From DASVEE01 sp036399695 (lineage in GTDB: Bacteria > Acidobacteriota > Thermoanaerobaculia > Gp7-AA8), in assembly GCA_036399695.1 (NCBI GenBank), contig DASWMP010000322.1, positions 12,039 through 76,038 of the forward strand: DNA of 64,000 nucleotides. The letters are read 5' to 3'. The notes under the pieces were generated by a model. It saw only the letters and a program-made list of their open reading frames with translations. It did not search any database and had not been told where the DNA came from. The position numbers and the translations under genes are program-made. Positions 40,762 through 49,034 of the stretch are shown piece after piece (positions within the stretch are counted from its first letter, which is position 1; each line of letters opens with the position of its first letter).

Positions 40762-41094
40762 TTATACGGAGCGGGGGCCATTCCCGTTGATGTAGTCGAC
40801 GACGCTGCTGCCCGTGACCTCGGAAAAACGCTCCGTATACGACCGGATAGCCCCGGCCGCCTCGTCGAGGAAAATCCGCTCGACCCTGAACAGCGGCACG
40901 AACATCGTCACGAGATCGATGCTCGGCTCGTCTCCCCGCGCAATCTGCCGCAGCCAGTCATCGAACGAATCGAGATTGATGGCCCGCATCGTCACCCCCG
41001 CCGGCGAAAGTGAGCTCAGCAACCCGAAGAACTTCTCCTTCGGATTGACGAGGTTGACGATGACGGGAGCGTTTTTCTCGAAGCCTTCGATCAT
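40762..41094 (-). CDS. Conserved hypothetical protein, possibly Sm-like (110 aa)
   Basis: Begins with a small beta-rich section VIVNLVNPKEKFFGLLSSLSPAGVTMRAINLDSFDDWLRQ and continues VTMFVPLFRVERIFLDEAAGAIRSYTERF. The strand order and the VNPKEKFFGLL..L..AGV..R pattern recall an Sm/Hfq-like or small beta-barrel domain, an inference from pattern only. Not assigned to a named family. Lies between the epimerase and lipoprotein genes on the same strand. Confidence 0.65.
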   Translation of the reverse strand: MIEGFEKNAPVIVNLVNPKEKFFGLLSSLSPAGVTMRAINLDSFDDWLRQIARGDEPSIDLVTMFVPLFRVERIFLDEAAGAIRSYTERFSEVTGSSVVDYINGNGPRSV

Positions 41095-41108
41095 TTGCGT
41101 GGGTGCAG

Positions 41109-41229
41109 TTAACCCTGAGCGAAGCGAAGGGTCAATGGAGCCTCAGCGACGGCGCAGACCATCGACGCATTGCGTGGCAGAGGCCGTCGCTGAGGCTCCA
41201 TTGATCCTTCGCTTCGCTCAGGATTAAAC
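41109..41229. repeat. Family G palindrome (CTGAGCGAAGCGAAGG type), copy 1
   Basis: Left AACCCTGAGCGAAGCGAAGG..TCAATGGAGCCTCAGCG, right the reverse complement ending TTCGCTCAGGATTAA. The right arm supplies the stop codon of the epimerase gene. Confidence 0.88.
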
Positions 41230-41622
41230 CTTTTCGCTCAATTCAATCAGCACGCCGTTCCCCGCCGCGGGGTGCAGGAACGCGACGCGGCAGCCGTGGG
41301 CCCCGGGGACGGGGGTCTCGTTGATGAGGCGGTAGCCCTCGGCTTTCAGGCGCGCGAGATGGGCTTCGATGTCATCGACGCGGAAGCAGAGGTGGTGGAT
41401 GCCTTCGCCCCGCTTCTCGATGTACTTCGCGATCGGGGAATCGGGGCTGGTGGGCTCGAGGAGCTCGAGGTTGGAGTCGCCGACGGAGAGAAAGGCCGTC
41501 TTCACGCCCTGCGTCTCCACGGTCTCGACGTGCTCGATCTCCAGGCCGAGGGACTGGTAGATCTTCGCCACGTCGAGGGAGCGGACGGCGATGCCGATGT
41601 GGTCGAGGGTGGGTTTCTGCAT
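41224..41622 (-). CDS. mce: Methylmalonyl-CoA epimerase
   Basis: 132 aa from ATG 41622. Vicinal-oxygen-chelate fold: LDHIGIAVRSLDVAKIYQSLGLEI, FLSVGDSNLELLEPTSPDSPIAKYIEKRGEGIHHLCFRVDDIEAHL, ending FLHPAAGNGVLIELSEKV. Metal ligands His (LDHIG), Glu/His (GEGIHHL) and Glu (LIELSE) visible. Converts (S)- to (R)-methylmalonyl-CoA in propionate metabolism. The matching mutase genes are not in this window. Both ends meet family G palindromes; the stop codon lies in the arm. Confidence 0.93.
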   Translation of the reverse strand: MQKPTLDHIGIAVRSLDVAKIYQSLGLEIEHVETVETQGVKTAFLSVGDSNLELLEPTSPDSPIAKYIEKRGEGIHHLCFRVDDIEAHLARLKAEGYRLINETPVPGAHGCRVAFLHPAAGNGVLIELSEKV

Positions 41623-41627
41623 GATTT

Positions 41628-41754
41628 TCAACCCTGAGCGAAGCGAAGGGTCAATGGAGCCTCAGCGAGGTGGTCAACCACCGGCGCATTGCATGGCGAG
41701 GGTCGTAGCTGAGGCTCCATTGATCCTTCGTCGCTTCGCTCCTCAGGATTAACT
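41628..41754. repeat. Family G palindrome, copy 2
   Basis: Same arm sequence as copy 1 (CTGAGCGAAGCGAAGGGTCA / TGATCCTTCG..CTCAGG), with a different loop. Together with copy 1 it brackets the epimerase gene. Confidence 0.88.
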
Positions 41755-43062
41755 CAAATGCTCATGAATCAGCGGCTTCGCCGGCGGCTGGTCGTCGCCG
41801 ATCTCCACGAATTCGAGGTAGCGGGCGCGGAGCTCGGCGGCGTCGCGGCCGGCGCGGCCTAACTGGATGCGGGCGATGGTCTCGCCGGCTTTGACTTCGT
41901 CGCCGGTGCGGCGGTCGAACATGACGCCGGCGGCGTAGTCGATCTCGTCGTCCGCTTTCTTGCGGCCGGCGCCGAGGTCCACCGTGAACATGCCAGCTTT
42001 GTAGGTATCCATCTTCGTGATGAAGCCGCTGCGGGGAGCTTTGACTTCGATCGTTTCGGTTGGCTGCGCGAGGAGGGAGTAATCGTCGATGACGTTCGCG
42101 TCGCCGCCCTGCGCGGTGATCCACTTGCGGGTCTGCTCGAGGGCGCGGCCGGAGGTGAGGGCGTCGTCCAGCTCCTTGCGGGCGCTGGCCGTGTCGAAGC
42201 GGCCCGACATCACCAGGATGCGCTCGGCCTGGGCTCGCGTGACCTCGAGGACGTCCTCCGGGCCTTTGCCTTTCAGCACTTCGATCGTCTCGACGATCTC
42301 GTTGGCGTTGCCGGCGGCAATACCGAGAGGCCGGTCCATGTCCGTGATGATCGCCTCGACCTTCGTCCCCGAGCCGGCGGCCGCGGCGATGAGGCTCTGC
42401 GCGAGGGCTTTCGAATCCTGGTAGAGGCGCATGAAAGCGCCGCTGCCCGTCTTCACGTCGAGGATCAGGGCGGAGGCTCCCATGGCCAGCTTCTTCGACA
42501 TGATCGAGGCGGTGATCAGCGGGAGCGATTCGACCGTGCCGGTGACGTCGCGCAGCGCGTAGATCTTCCGGTCGGCGGGGGCGATGCCTTCGGTCGACGT
42601 GGAGATCACGCAACCGGCGTCGGCGACGCTTTTCTCGAACTCGGCGCGTGAGAGGCGGGCGTTGAAGCGTGGGATGGCTTCGAGCTTGTCGAGCGTCCCG
42701 CCTGTGTGGCCAAGGCCGCGGCCCGAGAGCATGCCGATGCGGATGCCGCAGGCGGCCACCCAGGGGGAGAGGATCAGCGAAACCTTGTCGCCGACGCCGC
42801 CGGTGGAGTGCTTGTCGGCGATGAACTCGTACGTGTTGCGCAGGTGCCACTGCTCGCCGGAGCGGAGCATGGCCTGCGTCAGGGTGGCCATCTCCTCCGA
42901 GGTCATGCCGTTGATGGCGATGGCCATCAGGAGGGCGCTCATCTGGTAGTCGGGGATGTCGCCGCGGGTGTAGCCCTCGACGAAGAACTCCAGCTCGCGG
43001 CTCTCGAGCGGCGCGCCGCGACGCTTGCGGTTGAGAAGCTCATAAACGCTGTACGCAGCCAT
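41749..43062 (-). CDS. pdp: Pyrimidine-nucleoside / thymidine phosphorylase
   Basis: 437 aa, phosphorolysis of pyrimidine nucleosides. Motifs: YELLNRKRRGAPLESRELEFFVEGY at the start, then DKHSTGGVGDKVSLILSPWVAACG (phosphate site), SGRGLGHTGGTLDKLEAIPRF, KKLAMGASALILDVKTGSGAFM and a C-terminal biotinyl-like domain (PRSGFITKMDTYKAGM). Feeds salvage together with phosphopentomutase encoded at 45 kb. The DeoA/Pdp split cannot be settled by eye. Confidence 0.92.
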   Translation of the reverse strand: MAAYSVYELLNRKRRGAPLESRELEFFVEGYTRGDIPDYQMSALLMAIAINGMTSEEMATLTQAMLRSGEQWHLRNTYEFIADKHSTGGVGDKVSLILSPWVAACGIRIGMLSGRGLGHTGGTLDKLEAIPRFNARLSRAEFEKSVADAGCVISTSTEGIAPADRKIYALRDVTGTVESLPLITASIMSKKLAMGASALILDVKTGSGAFMRLYQDSKALAQSLIAAAAGSGTKVEAIITDMDRPLGIAAGNANEIVETIEVLKGKGPEDVLEVTRAQAERILVMSGRFDTASARKELDDALTSGRALEQTRKWITAQGGDANVIDDYSLLAQPTETIEVKAPRSGFITKMDTYKAGMFTVDLGAGRKKADDEIDYAAGVMFDRRTGDEVKAGETIARIQLGRAGRDAAELRARYLEFVEIGDDQPPAKPLIHEHLS

Positions 43063-43130
43063 AGGCGCGTGATTCTACGGTGGATGGGGCCGGAATGGTG
43101 GCTGGTGGTCAGTGGCGGTGCCTGACGTCC

Positions 43131-43440
43131 GGCCATCGATCGGCCGAAATCGCTCGACGAGCACCCGCGATCGGTGGCCCGTCACCAGGAATCAGTCATC
43201 GATCACCGGGAATCGGTGGCCGATCGCCGAAAATCGGGCATCGATGACTGATTTCCCACGGATCGTGACCGGAATTCAGTCGCGCGTCACCGAAATTCAG
43301 TCACGCGTGACCGAAATTCGGTGGCCGGCGTCGGGAAATCGGTCGCTGGCCCCCGAAAATCACTCGTCGATCACGGAAAATCAGTCATCGATCACGGAAA
43401 ATCAGTGATCGATCACCGAAAATCACTCACCACCGGCCAC
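43131..43440. repeat. 21-bp tandem array, about 14 units
   Basis: Units close to AGTCATCGATCACCGAAAAT plus C, period 21, contiguous. Inner variants: GGTGGCCGATCGCCGAAAAT, AGTCGCGCGTCACCGAAATT. Units carry ATCGAT and other short palindromes. Fills the space upstream of queC; the rest of 43063-43468 shows no gene. Shares period with the array at 19345 but not sequence. Confidence 0.9.
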
Positions 43441-43468
43441 GACCTACCCCAGCTAAACTCCCGCCGCC

Positions 43469-44158
43469 ATGAAAGCCGTCATCCTCCTGTCGGGCGGACT
43501 CGACTCCGCGACCGTGCTCGCCATCGCCAGAAATCAGGAGCGTGAGTGCCACGCCATGTCCATCGTCTACGGACAGCGTCACGACGTCGAACTGCACGCC
43601 GCGCGTCGCGTTGCCGAGGCCATCGGCGTCTCCTCGCACGTCGTCTTCCCCCTCGACCTGCGCGTCTTCGGCGCCAGCGCTCTCACGAGTGACCTGGAGG
43701 TGCCGAAAGATGCCGTCGGTGCCCCCGGCATCCCCATCACCTACGTCCCGGCTCGCAACACGATCTTTCTCTCGCTGGCGCTGGGGTTCGCCGAAGCGCT
43801 CGAAGCGCAGGAGATCTGGCTCGGCGTCAACGCCGTCGACTTCAGCGGCTACCCCGACTGCCGCCCCGACTTCATCGACGCCTTCCAGCAGGTGATCTTC
43901 GAAGGCACCCGCAGCGGCGTCGAGAAGCAGGAGCCCCGCATCGTCGCCCCGCTGCTGTCGATGACGAAGGCGGACATCATCCGCCGCGGCGTCGAGCTGG
44001 GCGTCGATTACGGCCTCACGCACTCCTGCTACGACCCCGGCCCGCACGGCCACGCCTGCGGCCACTGCGACTCCTGCCTCCTGCGCCGGAAGGGTTTCGA
44101 GGAGGCAGGCGTTCCTGACCCGACGGTCTACGGACTGAACAGCCATGCGAATCACTGA
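43469..44158 (+). CDS. queC: 7-cyano-7-deazaguanine synthase
   Basis: 229 aa. PP-loop SGGLDSATVLAIA at the N-terminus, VYGQRHDVELHAARRVAEA, and C-terminal zinc Cys cluster CYDPGPHGHACGHCDSC (four Cys). Converts CDG to preQ0 in queuosine synthesis using ATP and ammonia. Followed by queE, which makes its substrate CDG. No queD or queF here. Start ATG 43469 with no clear SD. Confidence 0.96.
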   Translation: MKAVILLSGGLDSATVLAIARNQERECHAMSIVYGQRHDVELHAARRVAEAIGVSSHVVFPLDLRVFGASALTSDLEVPKDAVGAPGIPITYVPARNTIFLSLALGFAEALEAQEIWLGVNAVDFSGYPDCRPDFIDAFQQVIFEGTRSGVEKQEPRIVAPLLSMTKADIIRRGVELGVDYGLTHSCYDPGPHGHACGHCDSCLLRRKGFEEAGVPDPTVYGLNSHANH

Positions 44159-44777
44159 GATCTTCCACTCGATTCAGGGGGAGTCGTCCCACGCCGGCCG
44201 CCCCTGCACCTTCGTCCGTCTGACGGGCTGCAATCTCCGCTGCCGCTGGTGCGACTCGGAATACACGTTCACCGGCGGCGAACGGCTGACGCTCGACGAG
44301 GTGATCGCGAAGGTGGACGCCTACGGCTGCAACCTGGTCGAGATCACGGGCGGCGAGCCGCTGGCCCAGGCCGAAGCCTTCCCGCTGATCGCCCGGCTCT
44401 GCGACGCCGGCTACGAGGTGCTGATCGAAACCTCCGGCTCGATCGACATCACCCCCGTCGACCCGCGCGCGAAGCTGATCCTGGACCTCAAATGCCCCGG
44501 CTCGGGTGAGGTGTCGAAGAACCGCTGGTCGAACCTCGACCACCTCCGCCCCCACGACGAACTGAAGTTCGTGATCGCCGACCGCACGGATTACGAATGG
44601 GCCCGCACCCTGATCGCCGACCGCCATCTCTCCCGCTGGACGCTGCTCATCTCCCCGGTCTGGGGCGAGATGGAGATGAAGCCGCTGGTGGAGTGGATGC
44701 TCCAGGACCGCCTACCCGCAAGATTCCAGACCCAGCTCCACAAACACATCTGGGGCGCCGACGTCCACGGTGTGTGA
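44145..44777 (+). CDS. queE: 7-carboxy-7-deazaguanine synthase (radical SAM)
   Basis: 210 aa. SIQGESSHAGRPCTFVRLTGCNLRCRWCDSEYTF: CxxxCxxC cluster for 4Fe-4S/SAM (CNLRCRWC), with FVRLTGCNLRC typical of QueE. EITGGEPLAQ and ETSGSIDITPVDP follow. Overlaps queC by 14 bp, so the two are translationally linked. Acts directly before QueC in the deazaguanine pathway. Confidence 0.95.
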   Translation: MRITEIFHSIQGESSHAGRPCTFVRLTGCNLRCRWCDSEYTFTGGERLTLDEVIAKVDAYGCNLVEITGGEPLAQAEAFPLIARLCDAGYEVLIETSGSIDITPVDPRAKLILDLKCPGSGEVSKNRWSNLDHLRPHDELKFVIADRTDYEWARTLIADRHLSRWTLLISPVWGEMEMKPLVEWMLQDRLPARFQTQLHKHIWGADVHGV

Positions 44778-44788
44778 CTCGGTGCACC

Positions 44789-44962
44789 GGGAGGAGACGA
44801 CCGGGGCGCCTCCGGCGGGCGGGCACGGCCCGCGGCGTTTGTTGCCTCAGGCTCGGCGTACCGCGTCGCGATCAACACGTTCGTAAGTAGGGTCGACTGC
44901 GGCTTGGCCAACCAGCGCCGCGGGCCGTGCCCGCCCGCCGGAGGCGCTCTCGTCGGCTCCCC
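44789..44962. repeat. Family F long palindromic element, copy 2 (inverted)
   Basis: Arms CGCCTCCGGCGGGCGGGCAC (left, 44789-44837) and its complement (right, 44916-44962). The loop is the reverse complement of copy 1's loop (TTAGCAAGTAGGGTCGAC pattern), so the element was inserted in opposite orientation. Confidence 0.92.
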
Positions 44963-44985
44963 GTTGAACCCGTTACACTTCCTGC

Positions 44986-46152
44986 ATGAAGAATCGTGCG
45001 ATTGTCATCGTCTGTGACTCCCTCGGAGTCGGGGAGTTGCCGGACGCGAAAGACTTTGGGGATGAGGGGGCGAATACCCTTGGGCATGTGCTCGACTCGC
45101 AGCGGCCGTCCTTGCCGACCTTGAGCAAACTCGGGCTCCTGCACACCTTGCCGACGCCCGCTACCGACGTCACCCCCATGGCGGCATTCGGGCGGATGAA
45201 TGAAATCAGCGCCGGGAAAGACACCACCACCGGGCACTGGGAAATGATGGGGCTCATCGTCCAGGACCCGTTCCGCACCTACCCCGATGGCTTCCCGCCG
45301 GAAATCATCGACGAATACGAGAAGCGCATCGGGCGGAAGACGTTGGGCAACAAGCCGGCGTCCGGGACCGTGATCCTCGACGAGCTGGGCGAAGAGCACA
45401 TGCGCGGCGGGGCGCCCATCGTCTACACCTCGGGCGACTCCGTGTTCCAGGTCGCCGCGCATGAAGACGTCATCCCGCCGGACGAGCTGTGGCGCATCTG
45501 CGCCGTCGCGCGGGAGCTCATGCGCGGCGAGCACAACATCGGGCGCATCATCGCGCGCCCATTCGTCGGATCGGGCAAGGGGCACTTCAAGCGCACGGCG
45601 AACCGGAAGGACTTTTCCGTCCGGCCGACCGGCGAGACCGTCGTCGAGCGGGCCCACAAAGCCGGCCGCGAAGTCCTCGGGCTCGGCAAGATCGCGGACA
45701 TCTTCGACCGTGTCGGCATCGGTACCGAGATCCGCACCGAGTCCAACTCCGACGGCATGCGCAAGACGCTCGACCTCGTCCGCGAATCGAATGCGGACCT
45801 GATCTACACGAACCTCGTCGACTTCGACTCCAAGTACGGCCACCGCAACGATCCGGTCGGTTATGCGAAGGCGCTGGAGACGTTCGACAGCGAACTGGCC
45901 GGGCTGCTCGAAGCGCTGCGGCCGAACGATCTCGTCTTCATCACCGCCGATCACGGCTGCGATCCCTGCGACGTCTCCACCGATCACACGCGGGAGTACG
46001 TCCCGCTCGTCATCGCCGGCCCGTCGATCAGCGGCGGCCGTCCCCTCGGTACCCGGGACACGTTCGCCGACCTCGGCGCCACGGTCTCTGAATTCCTCGA
46101 GCTTTCCCGCGAAGGTCTGCCGGGCACGAGTGCCCTGCCGGAGTTACGTTGA
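44986..46152 (+). CDS. deoB: Phosphopentomutase
   Basis: 388 aa, alkaline-phosphatase superfamily with Mn. N-terminal VIVCDSLGVGELPDAKDFGDEGANTLGH, active-site Thr in DTTTGHWEM and C-terminal FITADHGCDP. Interconverts ribose/deoxyribose 1- and 5-phosphate after nucleoside phosphorolysis (see pdp at 41.7 kb). Stop overlaps the next start by one base (TGATG). Confidence 0.96.
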   Translation: MKNRAIVIVCDSLGVGELPDAKDFGDEGANTLGHVLDSQRPSLPTLSKLGLLHTLPTPATDVTPMAAFGRMNEISAGKDTTTGHWEMMGLIVQDPFRTYPDGFPPEIIDEYEKRIGRKTLGNKPASGTVILDELGEEHMRGGAPIVYTSGDSVFQVAAHEDVIPPDELWRICAVARELMRGEHNIGRIIARPFVGSGKGHFKRTANRKDFSVRPTGETVVERAHKAGREVLGLGKIADIFDRVGIGTEIRTESNSDGMRKTLDLVRESNADLIYTNLVDFDSKYGHRNDPVGYAKALETFDSELAGLLEALRPNDLVFITADHGCDPCDVSTDHTREYVPLVIAGPSISGGRPLGTRDTFADLGATVSEFLELSREGLPGTSALPELR

Positions 46153-47126
46153 TGCTTTTGAAGGTGTTGTCGGTTGTCCGTTTTCCGTCGTTCGTGGTGT
46201 GTGCGGTGCTGATCGCCGGGAGTGCGTTGGCGCAGGTGGATGCGACGCGCGTGGCGAATGACGCCATGGTCGTCGACCGGGTGGCCGAGGCGAGTAAGCG
46301 CGATCTGCCGGTGGACTTGTTGAAGCGCATCGTCAATGAGGACATCGAGCTGCTGCGCGGGCGGAGCGCGAACGGGCTGTATCAGTATGCCCGGTACGAG
46401 CGCATCGAGGGCGGACGCGTGTCGCGCGCAAGCTCGGTGCAGCCGCCGGACAAGAAGAGCGAGACGCGCGTGCTCGAAGTGTCGGCGCCGCTCGCTTACC
46501 GGCTCATCCTCGACTCGCCGTCGCGGCGGATGCTCGTCACGCGAAACCGTCCGGTGTTCATCGAGCGGGTCGAAGTGGAGTACGTCCCGCAGGGCGCGTC
46601 GGCGACGAAGCGGGAGACGATCAGCATCGAGGCGAACCTGAATCCCGGCGAGGTGCGGGCGGTCGATCTGCCGGACATCGCACGGCAGGCGACGGTACGG
46701 ATCTTCGCCCGCGCGGACGAGGAGCAGGGTTACGCGAACCTGACGGCGACGCTGATCCAGGCGCGCGTGGTCGACAATCCGGAGAGCCCGTACGCGGATG
46801 CGGTGGCGAGTGCGAAGTCGCTGGTGAAGTCGCTCGACAATAACGATGTCGGCTCGGTGCGATCGCTGGCGTCGCGCATCCGGCAGCAACTCCGTGCGCC
46901 GGGGGCGCAGGATGGTGCACCGTCCACGCAGGCCGCCTCGCAGCTCCAGGCGCAGCCCGCTACGCGCACGATCGAAGTGACGGCGTCGCGTGATGACGCG
47001 CAGCCGCCGATCGAAACTTATACGGAGTTGCAGCTCATCGAGGATCTGCTGACGGGAAATGCTGACGAAAAAAGGGAAGGGCTCGACAGGCTGCACCAAC
47101 TGCTACGGAAACTGCGCCCTCGCTGA
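46152..47126 (+). CDS. Hypothetical secreted protein (324 aa)
   Basis: Start ATG overlaps the deoB stop. Signal peptide MLLKVLSVVRFPSFVVCAVLIAGSALAQ. Mature part mixes beta strands (RLILDSPSRRMLVTRNRPVFIERVEVEYV) with a helical C-terminus (ADAVASAKSLVKSLDNND, LIEDLLTGNADEKREGLDRLHQLLRKL). Extracytoplasmic; no recognised domain. Coupled with deoB perhaps only by genome compactness. Confidence 0.7.
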   Translation: MLLKVLSVVRFPSFVVCAVLIAGSALAQVDATRVANDAMVVDRVAEASKRDLPVDLLKRIVNEDIELLRGRSANGLYQYARYERIEGGRVSRASSVQPPDKKSETRVLEVSAPLAYRLILDSPSRRMLVTRNRPVFIERVEVEYVPQGASATKRETISIEANLNPGEVRAVDLPDIARQATVRIFARADEEQGYANLTATLIQARVVDNPESPYADAVASAKSLVKSLDNNDVGSVRSLASRIRQQLRAPGAQDGAPSTQAASQLQAQPATRTIEVTASRDDAQPPIETYTELQLIEDLLTGNADEKREGLDRLHQLLRKLRPR

Positions 47127-47217
47127 ACGGTGCGCGCCCGAAACTTGCAGTGCCTCGGCGCGCGCGATTTTGCCCATTTGTTGCGTCCGTCGCGCGCAGG
47201 TTTCGTCTTTTGATGGT

Positions 47218-47246
47218 TTGACCGGACCGGGTGTGTGACGTAGAAT
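47218..47246 (+). promoter_or_regulatory. Promoter of carD
   Basis: TTGACC (47218-47223), 17-bp spacer, TAGAAT (47241-47246). 49 bp before the TTG start, with AAAGGAGC as SD. Confidence 0.72.
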
Positions 47247-47295
47247 GCCGGTCCCTTCGCGTAGTTCTTCAAGCGCTTTCCGAAAGGAGCCTCAC

Positions 47296-47808
47296 TTGTC
47301 GTCAGTCAAACTTAGTTTCAAGGTCGGGGATAAGCTCGTTTACCCGAACCACGGAGTAACCGTGGTTGAGCACATCGGCGAGTCGCCGATCATGCCGACC
47401 GGAGACAGCTATTACCACCTCAGGCTGCTCGCGACCAATTCGCGCCTGATGGTGCCGATCACAAATACGGACCGCGTCGGTCTGCGCCGTCTTTACCAGC
47501 AGAAAGAGATCAAAGGCCTCATGGGCCTGCTCGAAGAAAAGCCGGTGAAGACGCACTCCGACTGGAAGGGCCGATACCGCGACAACCTCGAGCGGATGAA
47601 GACGGGCCGCCTCGAAGACGTCGCCGAAGTCCTCAAGAACCTCCACGAGGTTCAGAAAAAGAAGAGCCTCTCGTTCCGCGAGAAGAAAATGTACGACCGC
47701 GCCAAGTACCTGATTGTGTCCGAGGTGGCGATCGTCAAGAACATGCCGGAGCCCGAGGCGGAGAAAGTGATCATCAAGAGCCTGGAAAAGGCTCTCGGCG
47801 GACACTAG
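47296..47808 (+). CDS. carD: CarD-family transcriptional regulator
   Basis: 170 aa from a TTG at 47296, chosen for the AAAGGAGC five bases before it. N-terminal CarD/TRCF RNA-polymerase-interaction domain (FKVGDKLVYPNHGVTVVEHIGE ... RLMVPITNTDRVGLR) and a helical C-terminal DNA-binding domain (YRDNLERMKTGRLEDVAEVLKNLHEVQKKKSLSFREKKMYDRAKYLI). Binds RNAP beta and stabilises open complexes, affecting rRNA and housekeeping promoters. Own promoter and terminator. Confidence 0.94.
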   Translation: MSSVKLSFKVGDKLVYPNHGVTVVEHIGESPIMPTGDSYYHLRLLATNSRLMVPITNTDRVGLRRLYQQKEIKGLMGLLEEKPVKTHSDWKGRYRDNLERMKTGRLEDVAEVLKNLHEVQKKKSLSFREKKMYDRAKYLIVSEVAIVKNMPEPEAEKVIIKSLEKALGGH

Positions 47809-47840
47809 TTCCCGCGATCAAAATTTGTGGTTTGCATGGA

Positions 47841-47872
47841 GTGCCGCTCTGAAGGGGGCGGCACTTTTGTTT
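47841..47872 (+). terminator. Intrinsic terminator of carD
   Basis: GTGCCGC, 10-nt loop, GCGGCAC then TTTTGTTT, 33 bp after the carD stop. Confidence 0.85.
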
Positions 47873-47878
47873 GTGGCG

Positions 47879-48044
47879 CGTTGTTCGTTGCCCGTTGCCC
47901 GTTGCCCGTGTTTCAGGTTGTTGGTTTTCGGTTGTTGGTTGTTGGTGCTCCGCTCGGTTTTACCAACAACCAACAACCAACAACCAAAAACCGGCCCCAA
48001 CGGACAACGGACAACGTGCAACGTGCAACGTGCAACGGACAACG
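47879..48044. repeat. Nested palindrome: family C inside family D
   Basis: Outer family D arms TTGTTCG, TTGCCCG steps on the left, GGACAACGTGCAACGTGCAA on the right. Inner family C: TTGTTGG, TTTTCGG, TTGTTGG, TTGTTGG on the left, CCAACAACCAACAACCAAAA on the right. Confidence 0.88.
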
Positions 48045-48065
48045 CCTTCCCATAAGATTCACCCC

Positions 48066-48974
48066 ATGACTGCCCCCCGCCTCCCCGAGTGGATCCGCGA
48101 AAAGAAACTCAATCTCTCGCAGCTTCGGGACATCAAGACGATGTTCCGGGAGCGCGATCTGCACTCGGTGTGTGAGTCGCTGGCCTGCCCGAACCGCTCC
48201 GAATGTTTCTCCCGCGGCACCGCGACGTTCATGATCCTCGGCGATGTCTGTACGCGCGCCTGCGGCTTCTGCAACGTGACCACGGGGCTGCCGTACGCGC
48301 CGCCGTCGCCGGGCGAGCCGCGCGCGGTCGCGGAGACGGCGCAACGCATGGGGCTGCGGCATGTGGTCGTGACCTCGGTGACGCGCGACGATCTGCCGGA
48401 CGGCGGCGCGCAGCAGTTCGCCGAAACGATCCGCGAGCTGCGCAAGTTGCTGCCCCACGTCGCCGTCGAGGTGCTGACCCCCGACTTCCGCGGCAATCTC
48501 GAAGCGGTCCGCACCGTCGCCGCCGCCCGTCCCGATTACTACAACCACAACGTCGAGACGGTCCCTCGCCTGTATCGTCACGTCCGTCCCGGTTCCCGCT
48601 TCGAACGCTCCCTGGAAGTGTTGCGCGAGGCGAAGAAGACCGCCGGCACGGTCACAAAGTCCGGCCTCATGCTCGGCCTCGGCGAAACACGCGAGGAGGT
48701 CGTCGAGGTGCTGCACCGGCTCAAGGAGTCGGAGGTGGCGATCGTCACGATCGGCCAGTACCTGCAGCCGAAACGGCACAAGCTCGACGTCGTGGAGTAC
48801 GTGCATCCGACGGTCTTCGAGGAGTACCGGGAGATCGGTGAGTCGCTCGGTTTCCGGGCGGTGTTCTCCGGGCCGTTCGTCCGCAGCTCGTACATGGCGG
48901 ACGTGGTTGCCGCGCACTCCAATCCTGAGGAGCGAAGCGATCGAAGGATCAATGGAGCCTCAGCGACGATCTGA
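48066..48974 (+). CDS. lipA: Lipoyl synthase
   Basis: 302 aa from ATG 48066. Two 4Fe-4S clusters: CESLACPNRSEC (C-x4-C-x5-C, auxiliary) and DVCTRACGFCNV (CxxxCxxC, radical SAM); C-terminal RSSY motif (FVRSSYMA) is present. Inserts sulfur into protein-bound octanoate. The last residues (SNPEERSDRRINGASATI) come from the arm of a family G palindrome and extend beyond the usual end. The long ORF starting 47871 is coded by the nested palindrome and rejected. Confidence 0.95.
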   Translation: MTAPRLPEWIREKKLNLSQLRDIKTMFRERDLHSVCESLACPNRSECFSRGTATFMILGDVCTRACGFCNVTTGLPYAPPSPGEPRAVAETAQRMGLRHVVVTSVTRDDLPDGGAQQFAETIRELRKLLPHVAVEVLTPDFRGNLEAVRTVAAARPDYYNHNVETVPRLYRHVRPGSRFERSLEVLREAKKTAGTVTKSGLMLGLGETREEVVEVLHRLKESEVAIVTIGQYLQPKRHKLDVVEYVHPTVFEEYREIGESLGFRAVFSGPFVRSSYMADVVAAHSNPEERSDRRINGASATI

Positions 48975-49020
48975 GCTTCATAGCTGAGGCTCCATAGACC
49001 CTTCGCGGCGCTCAGGGTTC
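48921..49020. repeat. Family G palindrome, copy 3
   Basis: AATCCTGAGGAGCGAAGCGA .. GGATCAATGGAGCCTCAGCG, right arm TAGCTGAGGCTCCATAGACC .. CTCAGGGTT. Begins inside lipA and supplies its stop codon. Confidence 0.85.
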
Positions 49021-49034
49021 ACTGCCACTGCCGA

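Noticed and set aside
43063..43468. preQ1 riboswitch upstream of queC
   Set aside because: The region is a 21-bp array; no preQ1 aptamer pattern was visible.
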